A DNA stretch of 24,230 nt from an uncultured Eubacteriales bacterium. GTDB lineage: Bacteria > Bacillota > Clostridia > Peptostreptococcales > Anaerovoracaceae. Shown here in pieces: positions 1 through 6,539 of this stretch. The stretch lies in the NCBI GenBank assembly GCA_905206455.1, contig CAJLHL010000027.1, positions 1 through 24,230 on the forward strand, given 5' to 3'. Position 1 is the first letter of the stretch. Each line of letters starts with the position of its first letter. A program made the translations under genes and the position numbers. The notes beneath the pieces were generated by a model. That model was not told where the DNA came from. It saw only the letters and a list, made by a program, of their open reading frames with translations, and did not search any database.

Positions 1-10
1 ACAGCTTGCA

Positions 11-65
11 AAGACCGCCCTGCGAATGGATAAAACTATGTTTTATCCATTCGCAGGGCGGTCTT
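11..65. terminator. 26-bp perfect hairpin at left edge
   Basis: Arms at 11-36 and 40-65 are exact reverse complements over 26 bp with a 3-nt loop (TAT). There is no long T run on either side, so it is not a textbook intrinsic terminator. Its position at the end of whatever lies left of the window suggests a bidirectional or convergent-gene terminator. The stem is far longer than needed for termination. The role is inferred; the structure is read directly. Confidence 0.6.
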
Positions 66-156
66 CATCTTTGTAAAACTCCCGTTTACTGCGGCCAAAT
101 ATTTTGTTTCTGATTTCCAATCTCTTTTTATCTCTTTAACTCATGATTTTTTACAT

Positions 157-182
157 AATATTGTGGAAATATACACAATATT
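157..182. promoter_or_regulatory. Operator palindrome, copy 1
   Basis: A perfect inverted repeat, AATATTGTG (157-165), 8-nt spacer, CACAATATT (174-182), lies just upstream of the first small HTH gene. The identical arms and spacer length recur at 6196-6221 before the paralogous HTH gene, while the spacer bases differ. This pattern fits the binding site of a dimeric HTH repressor. That the adjacent HTH protein binds it is an inference. Confidence 0.7.
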
Positions 183-207
183 ATCACAGAGACTTTGTCC
201 ATATAAT
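179..207 (+). promoter_or_regulatory. Putative promoter of HTH gene copy 1
   Basis: A perfect -10 box TATAAT is at 202-207, 20 nt after the operator end. The -35 position 17 nt upstream (TATTAT, 179-184) is poor and overlaps the operator. The same geometry (TATTAT, 17 nt, TAGAAT) is seen at copy 2, so the arrangement is conserved. Bound repressor would cover the -35 region, suggesting autorepression. A 7-bp inverted repeat (193-199 with 212-218) flanks the -10 box. Confidence 0.5.
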
Positions 208-234
208 TTTAGACAAAGAACAGGCGGAAAGGCG

Positions 235-438
235 GTGAAGCACATTATCGACTATAGCCCTCTGTGGAAAACCATGAGTGAAAAGAGTGTCTCGCAATAT
301 CACCTGCTGAAATCAGGTATCGACAACAAAACACTCGATTCACTGAAGAAAAATAAGAATATCACTCTGCTCACAGTGGAGAAGATCTGCAGAATTTTAG
401 ACTGCACTCCAAACGATATCGTAGAATTCAAAGAATAG
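235..438 (+). CDS. Small Xre/Cro-CI family HTH regulator, copy 1
   Basis: This encodes a 67-residue protein that is essentially only a helix-turn-helix domain of the short YozG-like Cro/CI type (HTH_26). The core is IDYSPLWKTM near residue 5, then VSQYHLLKSGI and NKTLDSLKKNKNITL as the HTH, ending in CTPNDIVEF, which is typical of this family. The start chosen is GTG at 235. The frame is open back to 163, but that would place the N-terminus inside the operator and before the predicted transcription start. A purine-rich AGGCGGAAAGG precedes the GTG. It is about 80% identical to the gene at 6266-6478. It is probably a DNA-binding autoregulator; its targets are unknown. Confidence 0.8.
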   Translation: MKHIIDYSPLWKTMSEKSVSQYHLLKSGIDNKTLDSLKKNKNITLLTVEKICRILDCTPNDIVEFKE

Positions 439-475
439 ACTGTTCATTGTTTTAATGAAATCGCAGTCTATTTTT
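435..475 (+). terminator. Terminator of HTH gene copy 1
   Basis: The stem ATAGACTG (435-442) pairs with CAGTCTAT (464-471), with an inner 6-bp stem TTCATT/AATGAA (443-448 with 454-459), and is followed by a T run. It overlaps the stop codon of the HTH gene. Confidence 0.7.
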
Positions 476-1057
476 GATTTTAAGACAATTTTCATTCTGA
501 AACGGCTTTTTCTGCCGATCATCCTGTCCGCAAATATTGCCCGATCAAAAATACGTCTCTTTCCTGCGGATCATTCCTTCGTAATATTCTTATATTTATT
601 TTACGAGAAGTATTTGAATCTGTCATTGGACTTGTAGTCGAAAATTTTATATCCCCGCTCATATTCCCATATCACCAGTCTCTCAACTACGCGCCATATC
701 CGTATGACAGATCCCGCTCCTTAAAACGATAAACAGATCGGAAAACACATAAAAATACGAGGACATCGCTGCCCTCGTATTTTCAAGCAATTAAGTTTAG
801 GAGAGTTATGAAAAAGATTTAAAGATTTGTTATTTGCCCTTCCGCACTTATATAGTAGTCGAATTCTGTGTGTTTTTCCTATCGGTTTTCTGCCGTTTCT
901 GTAACGGTTTCGTGTTGTTTTGATGAAGATACTTCTGAAAGAAAAGCCTCTATTCCCTCATACACCGGCGCTGCCGGCGGATTTCTGCTCACTCGATTAT
1001 CATTGCCAATATCATCGACGAATCCTCGCTCCTTCGATTATCCTGTCGAAGTCTTCC
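476..1057. other. Gene-poor AT-leaning stretch
   Basis: No reading frame here has a ribosome binding site and protein-like composition. It holds one strong hairpin (752-783) and, at 611-650, a short tract (TATTTGAAT then TCTGTCATTGGA) that recurs downstream of the second HTH gene at 6600-6655, suggesting the two HTH loci arose by duplication of a unit longer than the gene. Part of 900-1057 could be decayed coding sequence on the minus strand. Confidence 0.5.
752..783. terminator. Bidirectional hairpin terminator
   Basis: AAAATACGAGG (752-762) pairs exactly with CCTCGTATTTT (773-783) around a 10-nt loop. The A/T-rich outer arms give a T tract on both strands, so it could end minus-strand transcription coming from 1058-1459. 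Confidence 0.65.
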
Positions 1058-1459
1058 TCACCCGGCTATGGCATCCACCGCAGCCGCGAAACTCACCTGC
1101 TCCTCTGAGTTCGAAGGATTTCCTGTTCCGTAAAATACGTATACCGGATACAGCAGAAAACCCGCTTCTTCAGGATTCGAATCGGAATAATACACCAGAG
1201 AAACCTCTGAAATTTCCACCCCATACAGCGGTTCCCCGATATCCGCAAAATACTGTCCCTGCGTCAACAGCTTTTCCGCCGCCGCTTCCTCTTTTAAAGG
1301 AACGGATTTATACTCTTTCGAATGATTGAAGTAAGAACTGATTTCTGCGATTTCGCCCCGGGAATCAAAGGAAAAAATCAGACGATAGACGCCCCATACC
1401 TCGCATCCGTCGATCAATAGAAAGAATCTTGCTGATTTATCCATATAGCCATCATCCAT
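1058..1459 (-). CDS. Hypothetical protein, possibly a truncated gene remnant
   Basis: A 133-residue ORF of soluble, mixed-charge composition. Its C-terminal half (VSLVYYSDSNPEEAGFLLYP followed by VYVFYGTG) resembles the closing beta-strands of PepSY/YycI-like extracytoplasmic domains, which usually sit at the end of longer secreted proteins. There is no signal peptide or membrane segment, and no ribosome binding site before the ATG at 1459; a TGA lies two codons upstream. The natural reading is the 3' remnant of a longer gene, but a genuine small gene cannot be excluded. A hairpin at 752-783 could terminate it. The family resemblance is weak and only by eye. Confidence 0.4.
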   Translation of the reverse strand: MDDGYMDKSARFFLLIDGCEVWGVYRLIFSFDSRGEIAEISSYFNHSKEYKSVPLKEEAAAEKLLTQGQYFADIGEPLYGVEISEVSLVYYSDSNPEEAGFLLYPVYVFYGTGNPSNSEEQVSFAAAVDAIAG

Positions 1460-1531
1460 TTTTCATTAAAATTAATTTTTATTTCATCATTTTTCAGCGC
1501 TATCGCCATAAGCATTGTAATTGCCGCCAAA

Positions 1532-1563
1532 GAAAAAACATCCGCGCCTCTAAGCGCGGATGT
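1532..1563 (-). terminator. Terminator of the prfA-tyrS operon
   Basis: A 10-bp perfect stem (1538-1547 with 1554-1563, GC-rich, 6-nt loop) is followed on the minus strand by a run of Ts (1538 down to 1532). It lies 36 bp after the tyrS stop and is a classic intrinsic terminator. Confidence 0.9.
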
Positions 1564-1598
1564 CTCTGCATTTAGATTTTCAATTTTTCTGATTATCC

Positions 1599-2825
1599 TT
1601 ATTTTACCACTACTCTGTGGAACTTTTTCTTGCCTTTTTTGATCAGAAGGGCGTCGTCTTCAAACATATCCAGCGTGATCTGCTGCTTCTTATCTGTGAT
1701 CTTTTCGTTATTCACTAAAAGACCGCCCTGCTCGATAGTCCGGAACCCTTCGCTGTTGCTCGGAACCAGACCCAGCTCCTTGATGAGAGACACGAGCCCT
1801 ACGCCGTCTCCCTCAAATCTGGACTTTTCCATCTCTGTCGTAGGCACGTTTTCCATGCCGCCCGCGCCGGAAAACAGAGCTTTCGATGCTTCCTTCGCCT
1901 TCTCCGCTTCTTCTTCGCCGTGAACCAGGGTCGTCAGCTCCATCGCGAGAATTTCTTTAGCATCGTTCAGTTTGCTTCCCTCCCAGTTTTCCATCTCAGC
2001 GATCTGTTCCAGCGGAAGGAAAGTCAGAAGCTTCATACATTTTATGACGTCTGCGTCATCTACATTTCTCCAGTACTGATAGAATTCGTACGGAGAGGTC
2101 TTTTCCGGGTCAAGCCATACGGCTCCCTTACCGGTCTTTCCCATCTTTTTGCCTTCGGAATTCAGCAGGAGCGTGATCGTCATCGCGTGAGCGTCTACGC
2201 CTAACTTCCGGCGGATCAATTCCGTACCGCCCAGCATATTGCTCCACTGATCATTGCCGCCGAACTGCATATTGCAGCCGTATCTCTGATAGAGTTCATA
2301 GAAATCATAACTCTGCATGAGCATGTAATTGAATTCCAAGAAACTGAGACCCTTCTCCATTCTCTGCTTATAGCATTCCGCCCTCAGCATGTTATTTACA
2401 GAGAAATGAGGTCCCACCTCCCGGAGAAATTCCACATAATTGAGATCCATCAGCCAGTCCGCATTATTGACCATCAGAGCCTTATCATCGGAGAAATCGA
2501 TAAAACGGCTCATCTGGACCTTAAAGCAATCGCAGTTGTGCTGAATGGTCTCCGGCGTCATCATCTGACGCATATCCGTGCGGCCGGAAGGATCTCCGAT
2601 CATACCGGTGCCGCCGCCGATGAGAGCGATCGGCTTATTGCCCGCCTGCTGAAGCCTTTTCATCAGACAGAGCGCCATAAAATGACCTACGTGAAGGCTG
2701 TCTGCCGTCGGGTCAAAACCGATATAAAATACGGCCTTGCCGTTGTCTACCATTTCTCTGATTTGTTCTTCATTTGTGACCTGTGCGATCAGTCCGCGGG
2801 CCACTAACTCGTCATATAGTTTCAT
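1599..2825 (-). CDS. tyrS: Tyrosyl-tRNA synthetase
   Basis: This class I aminoacyl-tRNA synthetase (408 residues) charges tRNA-Tyr with tyrosine in the cytoplasm. The HIGH signature appears as HVGH (45-48) after FDPTADSL. The KMSKS loop is KMGKT (227-231). The tyrosine-pocket region QSYDFYELYQ (171-180) and GGNDQW (189-194) are present. A C-terminal S4 RNA-binding domain follows at about 340-408. Length is normal. The ATG at 2825 follows a GGAGG site, 19 bp after rpiB. It is the last gene of the prfA-sua5-rpiB-tyrS run, so the T-box leader that often precedes tyrS is absent; transcription presumably comes from the operon promoter. Confidence 0.97.
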   Translation of the reverse strand: MKLYDELVARGLIAQVTNEEQIREMVDNGKAVFYIGFDPTADSLHVGHFMALCLMKRLQQAGNKPIALIGGGTGMIGDPSGRTDMRQMMTPETIQHNCDCFKVQMSRFIDFSDDKALMVNNADWLMDLNYVEFLREVGPHFSVNNMLRAECYKQRMEKGLSFLEFNYMLMQSYDFYELYQRYGCNMQFGGNDQWSNMLGGTELIRRKLGVDAHAMTITLLLNSEGKKMGKTGKGAVWLDPEKTSPYEFYQYWRNVDDADVIKCMKLLTFLPLEQIAEMENWEGSKLNDAKEILAMELTTLVHGEEEAEKAKEASKALFSGAGGMENVPTTEMEKSRFEGDGVGLVSLIKELGLVPSNSEGFRTIEQGGLLVNNEKITDKKQQITLDMFEDDALLIKKGKKKFHRVVVK

Positions 2826-2844
2826 AATCCCTCCAACAGTACGC

Positions 2845-3270
2845 TTACGCCTCGATCATATCGATCCTTCTTCTGTGTCTGCCTTCTTCACATTCTGTGT
2901 TGAGCCATATTTCCACCATTTTGAGCGCCTTGGCCTCTTCCACAACTCTCGCGCCCATGGCCAGCATATTGGCATCGTTGTGTCTCCTGGACATTTCCGC
3001 TGTAAATTCATTTGTACAGAGTGCGCAGCGAATACCTTTCACCTTATTTGCCACGATAGATATACCGATACCGGTTCCGCAGCAGACGATTCCCTTATCA
3101 CACTCGCCGGAGGCCACCGCTTCCGCCGCCATGCGCCCAAACGTCGGATAATCGACGGATGCAGGAGAATTCGTTCCAAAATCCATGATATCGTAATTAT
3201 TGTCTACCAGATACTTTTTAATCGCCTCTTTCAGTTCAAAACCCGCATGGTCGCTTGCCAATGCAATCAT
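2845..3270 (-). CDS. rpiB: Ribose-5-phosphate isomerase B
   Basis: A 141-residue RpiB/LacAB-type sugar-phosphate isomerase interconverting ribulose-5-phosphate and ribose-5-phosphate in the pentose phosphate pathway. The diagnostic N-terminus SDHAGF (6-11) is present, with the active-site segment GIVCCGTGIG (60-69, catalytic Cys within it) and RRHNDANML (95-103) carrying the His of the active site. The C-terminus ends in an R/H-rich segment typical of the family. The start ATG at 3270 has a GGAGG about 8 nt upstream. It sits between the sua5 remnant and tyrS, a linkage common in Firmicutes. Some LacB-like isomerases share these motifs, but the context favours RpiB. Confidence 0.95.
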   Translation of the reverse strand: MIALASDHAGFELKEAIKKYLVDNNYDIMDFGTNSPASVDYPTFGRMAAEAVASGECDKGIVCCGTGIGISIVANKVKGIRCALCTNEFTAEMSRRHNDANMLAMGARVVEEAKALKMVEIWLNTECEEGRHRRRIDMIEA

Positions 3271-3288
3271 TTTCCATCCTCCGTTCTC

Positions 3289-3603
3289 TCATACTCTGAC
3301 GATTTTACCGTCAGCGGCATTCCGCATCCTGTTCATGACAGCGACACCGGCGCCCTCTTCTCTGATGCCCGCTGCGAAAATCATATCGACACGTTCGGTG
3401 TCGAATTTCCGCAGTTCCTTAAAAAACAGACGCGCGGCTGTTTCCACATCGCCCTCAAAATCGATAACCCCGGCCGTTTTCCCCTCCGCCTGAGCGTTTT
3501 TTACAGCCGCCTCTATAGCGGAACGGACAGCCTGAGGATCGCCGACAAAAAGTGTCAGAGGCGCTGCCGGCACATAATGCCGGTATTTCAGCCCCGGAGA
3601 CAC
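3289..3603 (-). pseudogene. Detached C-terminal Sua5 domain (frameshifted part of sua5)
   Basis: This 104-residue frame begins SPGLKYRHYVPAAPLTLF, the signature that opens the C-terminal Sua5 domain of long-form threonylcarbamoyl-AMP synthases (usually SPGMKYRHYAP). It continues as a full small alpha/beta domain to RMRNAADGKIVRV. It lies immediately after the YrdC/TsaC frame (stop 3633-3635) but in the -1 frame relative to it. The frame is open upstream across that stop, so one indel would fuse the two into an ordinary Sua5 of about 340 residues. No ribosome binding site precedes the GTG at 3603, so it is probably not translated alone. It may be a real mutation or a sequencing/assembly error. 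Confidence 0.75.
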
Positions 3604-3632
3604 CGTTTTACCCTCACTGCAGTCAGATGACG

Positions 3633-4316
3633 CTACAGTGAGCTGTCCGAGGGGACCTCGTAAATTCTCCTCGGAATCACCTCCTGAAGCTGATCCTTTG
3701 TGATCGTTCCCGGACGGACGATGGTAGGAAAATCTCCCGACAGATCTATAATCGTGGATTCGATACCCGTCTTACAATCCGGGCCTACGAGAATCATATC
3801 TACTTTTCCGTTTAAATCATCGATGACATGCTGACCTGTCGTAGGACTCGGATGGCCGGAGATGTTGGCGCTCGGCGCCGCTACAGGCGCTCCTACCTCG
3901 TCGATCAGTGCGCGGGCGATAGGATCATCCGGCTGACGAACACCCACGCTGAGCTTTCCGCCTGTGACATTACTCGGCACACGTCCCTGAATTCTCGGCA
4001 TTACGATAGTAAGCGGGCCCGGCCAGAATTCCTCTACGAATTTCGACATGAACTGATTATTCGGAGCTGTGATATCGATGACGAGATGAACGTCCAGATC
4101 CCTTGCAACCAGTACGGAGATCGGATTATCTTTTGGACGCTGTTTGACTTCAAACAGCCTGTCCACCGCCTCCTCGCAATTAATCGATGCGCCTACCGCA
4201 TAGACAGTGTCGGTCGGGAATGCCACTATCCCTCCATTTTTCATAACTTCGGCCGCTTCCACGATCTTATCACGATCCTTTTCTGGATCTGTAATCGTAT
4301 AAATCTTTGTTTCCAT
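3633..4316 (-). CDS. tsaC: L-threonylcarbamoyladenylate synthase, YrdC domain (sua5/tsaC)
   Basis: This makes threonylcarbamoyl-AMP from threonine, bicarbonate and ATP for t6A37 modification of ANN-decoding tRNAs. The 227-residue product is a complete YrdC domain: PTDTVYAVGA (34-43), KQRP (58-61), the catalytic-site SANISG (149-154), GIESTIIDLS (184-193) and RPG (201-203). Long Sua5 proteins carry an additional C-terminal domain; here it follows out of frame at 3289-3603, and this frame stops at TAG 3633-3635. Because E. coli TsaC is active without that domain, the truncated protein could still function. The ATG at 4316 has a strong GGAGG site. It lies 32 bp after prfA in the same operon. Confidence 0.9.
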   Translation of the reverse strand: METKIYTITDPEKDRDKIVEAAEVMKNGGIVAFPTDTVYAVGASINCEEAVDRLFEVKQRPKDNPISVLVARDLDVHLVIDITAPNNQFMSKFVEEFWPGPLTIVMPRIQGRVPSNVTGGKLSVGVRQPDDPIARALIDEVGAPVAAPSANISGHPSPTTGQHVIDDLNGKVDMILVGPDCKTGIESTIIDLSGDFPTIVRPGTITKDQLQEVIPRRIYEVPSDSSL

Positions 4317-4348
4317 AAAAAATTACCTCCGAGTAAACCATCCTTATA

Positions 4349-5416
4349 TTAGAAATTTTTCATTTTTTCCGCCTGATCGGATGTGATAAGAGCATCGATG
4401 ACATCATCCAGATCACCGTCCAGGAAATAGTCCAGCTTATAAAGAGTCAGACCGATACGGTGATCGGAAATACGCCCCTGAGGGAAATTGTAAGTCCGGA
4501 TTCTCTCGCTCCTGTCTCCGCTTCCCACCTGACTTTTTCTCTCTTCGGCCATTTCGCTGTGCTGCTGGCTGAGCATCATATCGTAAAGTTTCGCCTTCAG
4601 TACCTTAAATGCCTTCTCTTTATTTTTCAGCTGAGATTTTTCGTCCTGACATGTAACTACGAGACCGGTCGGCTCATGAGTCAGACGCACTGCGGAATCC
4701 GTCGTATTGACGCACTGGCCTCCGTTTCCGGACGCGCGGTAGACATCGACGCGGACATCGTTCGGATTGAGATCCACCTCTACGTCGTCCGCCTCTGGAA
4801 GAACAGCTACAGTGGCCGCCGACGTGTGAATTCTTCCGCTGGATTCCGTTTCCGGCACTCTCTGCACTCTGTGCACCCCGCTCTCATACTTGAGACGGGA
4901 ATATGCGCCCTTACCTTTGATGAGAATGACCGCTTCTTTGATTCCGCCCATGCCGGTGTCATTGATATCCATCATCTCTGTTTTCCATCCGCGGCGCTCT
5001 GCATATCTCGTATACATGCGCAGGAGATCCGCCCCGAAGAGCGCCGCCTCTTCGCCGCCGGTTCCCGCCCTGATTTCGAGAATAACGTTTTTCTGATCAT
5101 TGGGATCTTTCGGAAGCAAAAGGATTTTCAACTCCTCGCTGATCTTCTCATCCTCCCCTTCCAGATCCGAAAGCTCCATCTTCGCCAGCTCTCTCATATC
5201 GTTGTCAGCAGAATTATCAGACAGGATTTCTTTGGCTTCCCTGATACCTTCCACTACTTTTTTATATTCCGCGTATTTCTGGACGATAGGCTCCATCTCG
5301 CCGATCTCTTTCGCGTACCTCTGCCAGACCGCCTGATCTGCGATAATCGCCGGATCAGACACCTTGAGGCTCAGCTCCTCATACTTACTCTGTATAAAAT
5401 CGAGTTTATCATACAT
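4349..5416 (-). CDS. prfA: Peptide chain release factor 1
   Basis: RF1 recognises UAA and UAG stop codons and triggers peptide release. The product is 355 residues from the ATG at 5416, which has an AGGAG site; the frame is open to 5527, but that extension lacks one and would add 37 unrelated residues. The stop-codon tripeptide PxT is PET (188-190) in HRVQRVPET, which marks RF1 rather than RF2. The catalytic GGQ is at 232-234 in ASGNGGQCVNT. The N-terminal coiled-coil domain 1 (about 1-105) is normal. PrmC, which methylates the GGQ glutamine, is encoded about 1.8 kb upstream. It is the first gene of the operon leading to tyrS. Confidence 0.97.
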   Translation of the reverse strand: MYDKLDFIQSKYEELSLKVSDPAIIADQAVWQRYAKEIGEMEPIVQKYAEYKKVVEGIREAKEILSDNSADNDMRELAKMELSDLEGEDEKISEELKILLLPKDPNDQKNVILEIRAGTGGEEAALFGADLLRMYTRYAERRGWKTEMMDINDTGMGGIKEAVILIKGKGAYSRLKYESGVHRVQRVPETESSGRIHTSAATVAVLPEADDVEVDLNPNDVRVDVYRASGNGGQCVNTTDSAVRLTHEPTGLVVTCQDEKSQLKNKEKAFKVLKAKLYDMMLSQQHSEMAEERKSQVGSGDRSERIRTYNFPQGRISDHRIGLTLYKLDYFLDGDLDDVIDALITSDQAEKMKNF

Positions 5417-5850
5417 AAAATTCACTCCTGAAAAAATACCTGAAAACGCCCGTAAAAAACGCTTCCAGCCGCTGTACATGACAAGAAACAGAATCCCCCG
5501 CCACCGCTCTGTATCTATTGTATACATAAACGGTCCGTGAAATTCTGCCGCTTTCAGATATCGAAAGTCCTGAAATTAATTTTTCCAGCCGCACCATTTT
5601 TCAACCCTGTTTACGGAATCGTATACCTTGACGCCGCCGATCATGATGCAACTGTATATTTCCATTATTCTAATGTCTTTCCGCGCGTTTTTCAATTCCT
5701 TTTTCACTGTAATTTATCTACAGCCGCAAACCGAACAGACAAATCCGGCGATAAGACAGGAACGTATCGCTTCTTTCGGCTTTCGGGCCGCCGGTGCAGC
5801 ACAGATATGCCAAAAGGTTTCTTCCCCGCGACGGGCGCCGCAAAGGGAAG
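5417..5850 (-). ncRNA. Long prfA leader, structured, possible unannotated RNA
   Basis: The 470 bp between prfA and the small gene at 5888 hold no convincing ORF. Two minus-strand promoter-like sites face prfA (5861-5890 and 5667-5695). The part between them can fold: an arm CTTCCC pairs with GGGAAG around a GC-rich loop, and CCGGCG can pair with CGCCGG about 35 nt apart, with smaller GGC/GCC and GCGATA/TATCGC helices between. It could be a short RNA from the upstream promoter or only a leader. I do not recognise any known riboswitch consensus in it. Confidence 0.3.
5667..5695 (-). promoter_or_regulatory. Probable prfA promoter
   Basis: On the minus strand there is TTGAAA (5690-5695), a 17-nt spacer, then TAGAAT (5667-5672), a near-consensus sigma-A promoter. 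It would give a leader of about 245 nt before the prfA ATG at 5416. Confidence 0.6.
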
Positions 5851-5860
5851 GGTTGAAGCT

Positions 5861-5890
5861 ATTATATCACAAACCTTTTCCTATTGTCTA
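5861..5890 (-). promoter_or_regulatory. Second promoter-like site upstream of prfA
   Basis: On the minus strand there is TAGACA (5885-5890), an 18-nt spacer and a perfect TATAAT (5861-5866). It overlaps the stop codon of the small gene at 5888 and would start a transcript about 435 nt before prfA, or an independent small RNA. Confidence 0.5.
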
Positions 5891-6157
5891 AAAAACCGGC
5901 GGCTCTATGCTGTGTTTTATCAGCAGTTCGATTTTTCGATCATATACGTCGGAAAAATCGGGAAATTCACCTATCAGTCTGAAATAACATTCAAAATCAT
6001 CCAGCCGAACAGAGGTGCTGAGACATTTTTCAAAAAGGGCCTGTGTCATATGCTCCGGATGACTCATCGCATCCCGCTCTTCTTCGCTGTAATCCTCGGT
6101 CTCTTTGAAATCTTCTTCTGAAAATACAGAATCTACGCTCCAATCATATATGCCCAT
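5888..6157 (-). CDS. Small acidic protein of unknown function, divergent from HTH copy 2
   Basis: An 89-residue, strongly acidic protein (MGIYDWSVDSVFSEEDF, then runs such as EDYSEEERD) with no membrane segment, cysteine motif or signal peptide. I do not recognise the family. The start chosen is ATG at 6157, preceded by GGGTGGGA; an ATG at 6187 and TTG at 6196 are in frame but lie nearer or inside the operator without a ribosome binding site. It is transcribed divergently from the second HTH gene. Its promoter (-35 TTGTCT, -10 TATAAT) is overlapped by the shared palindrome, so it is the best candidate target of the HTH protein. It sits between rpmE and prfA, where related genomes usually have no such pair. 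Confidence 0.6.
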   Translation of the reverse strand: MGIYDWSVDSVFSEEDFKETEDYSEEERDAMSHPEHMTQALFEKCLSTSVRLDDFECYFRLIGEFPDFSDVYDRKIELLIKHSIEPPVF

Positions 6158-6195
6158 CACATTCCCACCCAAACGTCCTTTCCGCATCAGCCGCA

Positions 6196-6221
6196 AATAT
6201 TGTGATTATATACACAATATT
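6196..6221. promoter_or_regulatory. Operator palindrome, copy 2
   Basis: AATATTGTG (6196-6204), 8-nt spacer, CACAATATT (6213-6221); both arms are identical to copy 1 at 157-182. It lies between the divergent small gene and the HTH gene and covers the -10 box of the former and the -35 position of the latter. Confidence 0.75.
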
Positions 6222-6232
6222 ATATCAGACAA
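6205..6232 (-). promoter_or_regulatory. Promoter of the divergent small gene
   Basis: On the minus strand there is TTGTCT (6227-6232), a 16-nt spacer and a perfect TATAAT (6205-6210). The -10 box is the spacer of the operator palindrome. The equivalent positions at copy 1 read GTCTCT and TATTTC, so this outward promoter is present only at copy 2, matching the absence of a divergent gene at copy 1. Confidence 0.6.
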
Positions 6233-6246
6233 TTTGTTAGTAGAAT
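6218..6246 (+). promoter_or_regulatory. Putative promoter of HTH gene copy 2
   Basis: The -10 box TAGAAT (6241-6246) sits exactly 20 nt beyond the operator, as at copy 1. The -35 position (TATTAT, 6218-6223) is weak and overlaps the operator. Confidence 0.5.
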
Positions 6247-6265
6247 TATTCAAAAATACAGAAAG

Positions 6266-6478
6266 ATGGTGATAAGTATCATCGACTACTCTCCCCTGTG
6301 GGAAACAATGAAAGAAAAGAGTGTCTCACAGTACCGTCTGCTGAACTCCGGCATCGACAACAAAACACTCGATTCACTGAAGAAAAACAAGAATATCACA
6401 CTGCTCACACTGGAAAAACTGTGCGATATACTGAGCTGTACTCCCAACGATATCGTACAATTCAGGAAAACAGACTGA
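6266..6478 (+). CDS. Small Xre/Cro-CI family HTH regulator, copy 2
   Basis: A 70-residue single-domain HTH protein, paralogous to the gene at 235-438. The two share SGIDNKTLDSLKKNKNITLL without change and differ mainly in the N-terminus and the last helix (LEKLCDILSCTPNDIVQF here). ATG at 6266 is the first start; a GTG at 6269 aligns with the GTG start of copy 1. The ribosome binding site is weak (AGAAAG). The conserved DNA-contact region and the shared operator imply both proteins bind the same site. It is likely an autorepressor that also controls the divergent small gene; this role is inferred from layout only. Confidence 0.8.
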   Translation: MVISIIDYSPLWETMKEKSVSQYRLLNSGIDNKTLDSLKKNKNITLLTLEKLCDILSCTPNDIVQFRKTD

Positions 6479-6539
6479 CGGATTTTCGAAAGATTTTGCT
6501 GTTCGCAAATGCAGCGGAGAGATCCGGCGGTCTGTTTTT
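6467..6539 (+). terminator. Terminator-like structure after HTH copy 2
   Basis: AAAACAGAC (6467-6475) can pair with GTCTGTTTT (6530-6538) over 9 bp, followed by Ts. The loop is long (about 54 nt). As at copy 1, the structure overlaps the end of the gene. Confidence 0.5.

Noticed and set aside
455..637. Plus-strand ORF of 60 codons after HTH copy 1
   Set aside because: Begins inside the HTH terminator; hydrophobic composition is what AT-rich DNA gives by chance.
619..650. tRNA-like small hairpin
   Set aside because: Only a short stem-loop; no cloverleaf or CCA end can be built from flanking bases.
868..1329. Plus-strand ORF of 153 codons
   Set aside because: Proline/serine-rich shadow with no ribosome binding site; overlaps the minus-strand ORF at 1058-1459.
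1721..1740. 14-base match between tyrS and the left-edge hairpin (AAAGACCGCCCTGC)
   Set aside because: Isolated match inside a coding region; most likely chance.
2826..2844. T-box riboswitch before tyrS
   Set aside because: Only 19 bp separate rpiB and tyrS, so there is no room for one.
5409..5597. Minus-strand ORF of 62 codons in the prfA leader
   Set aside because: Overlaps the prfA start and has no ribosome site; composition not convincing.
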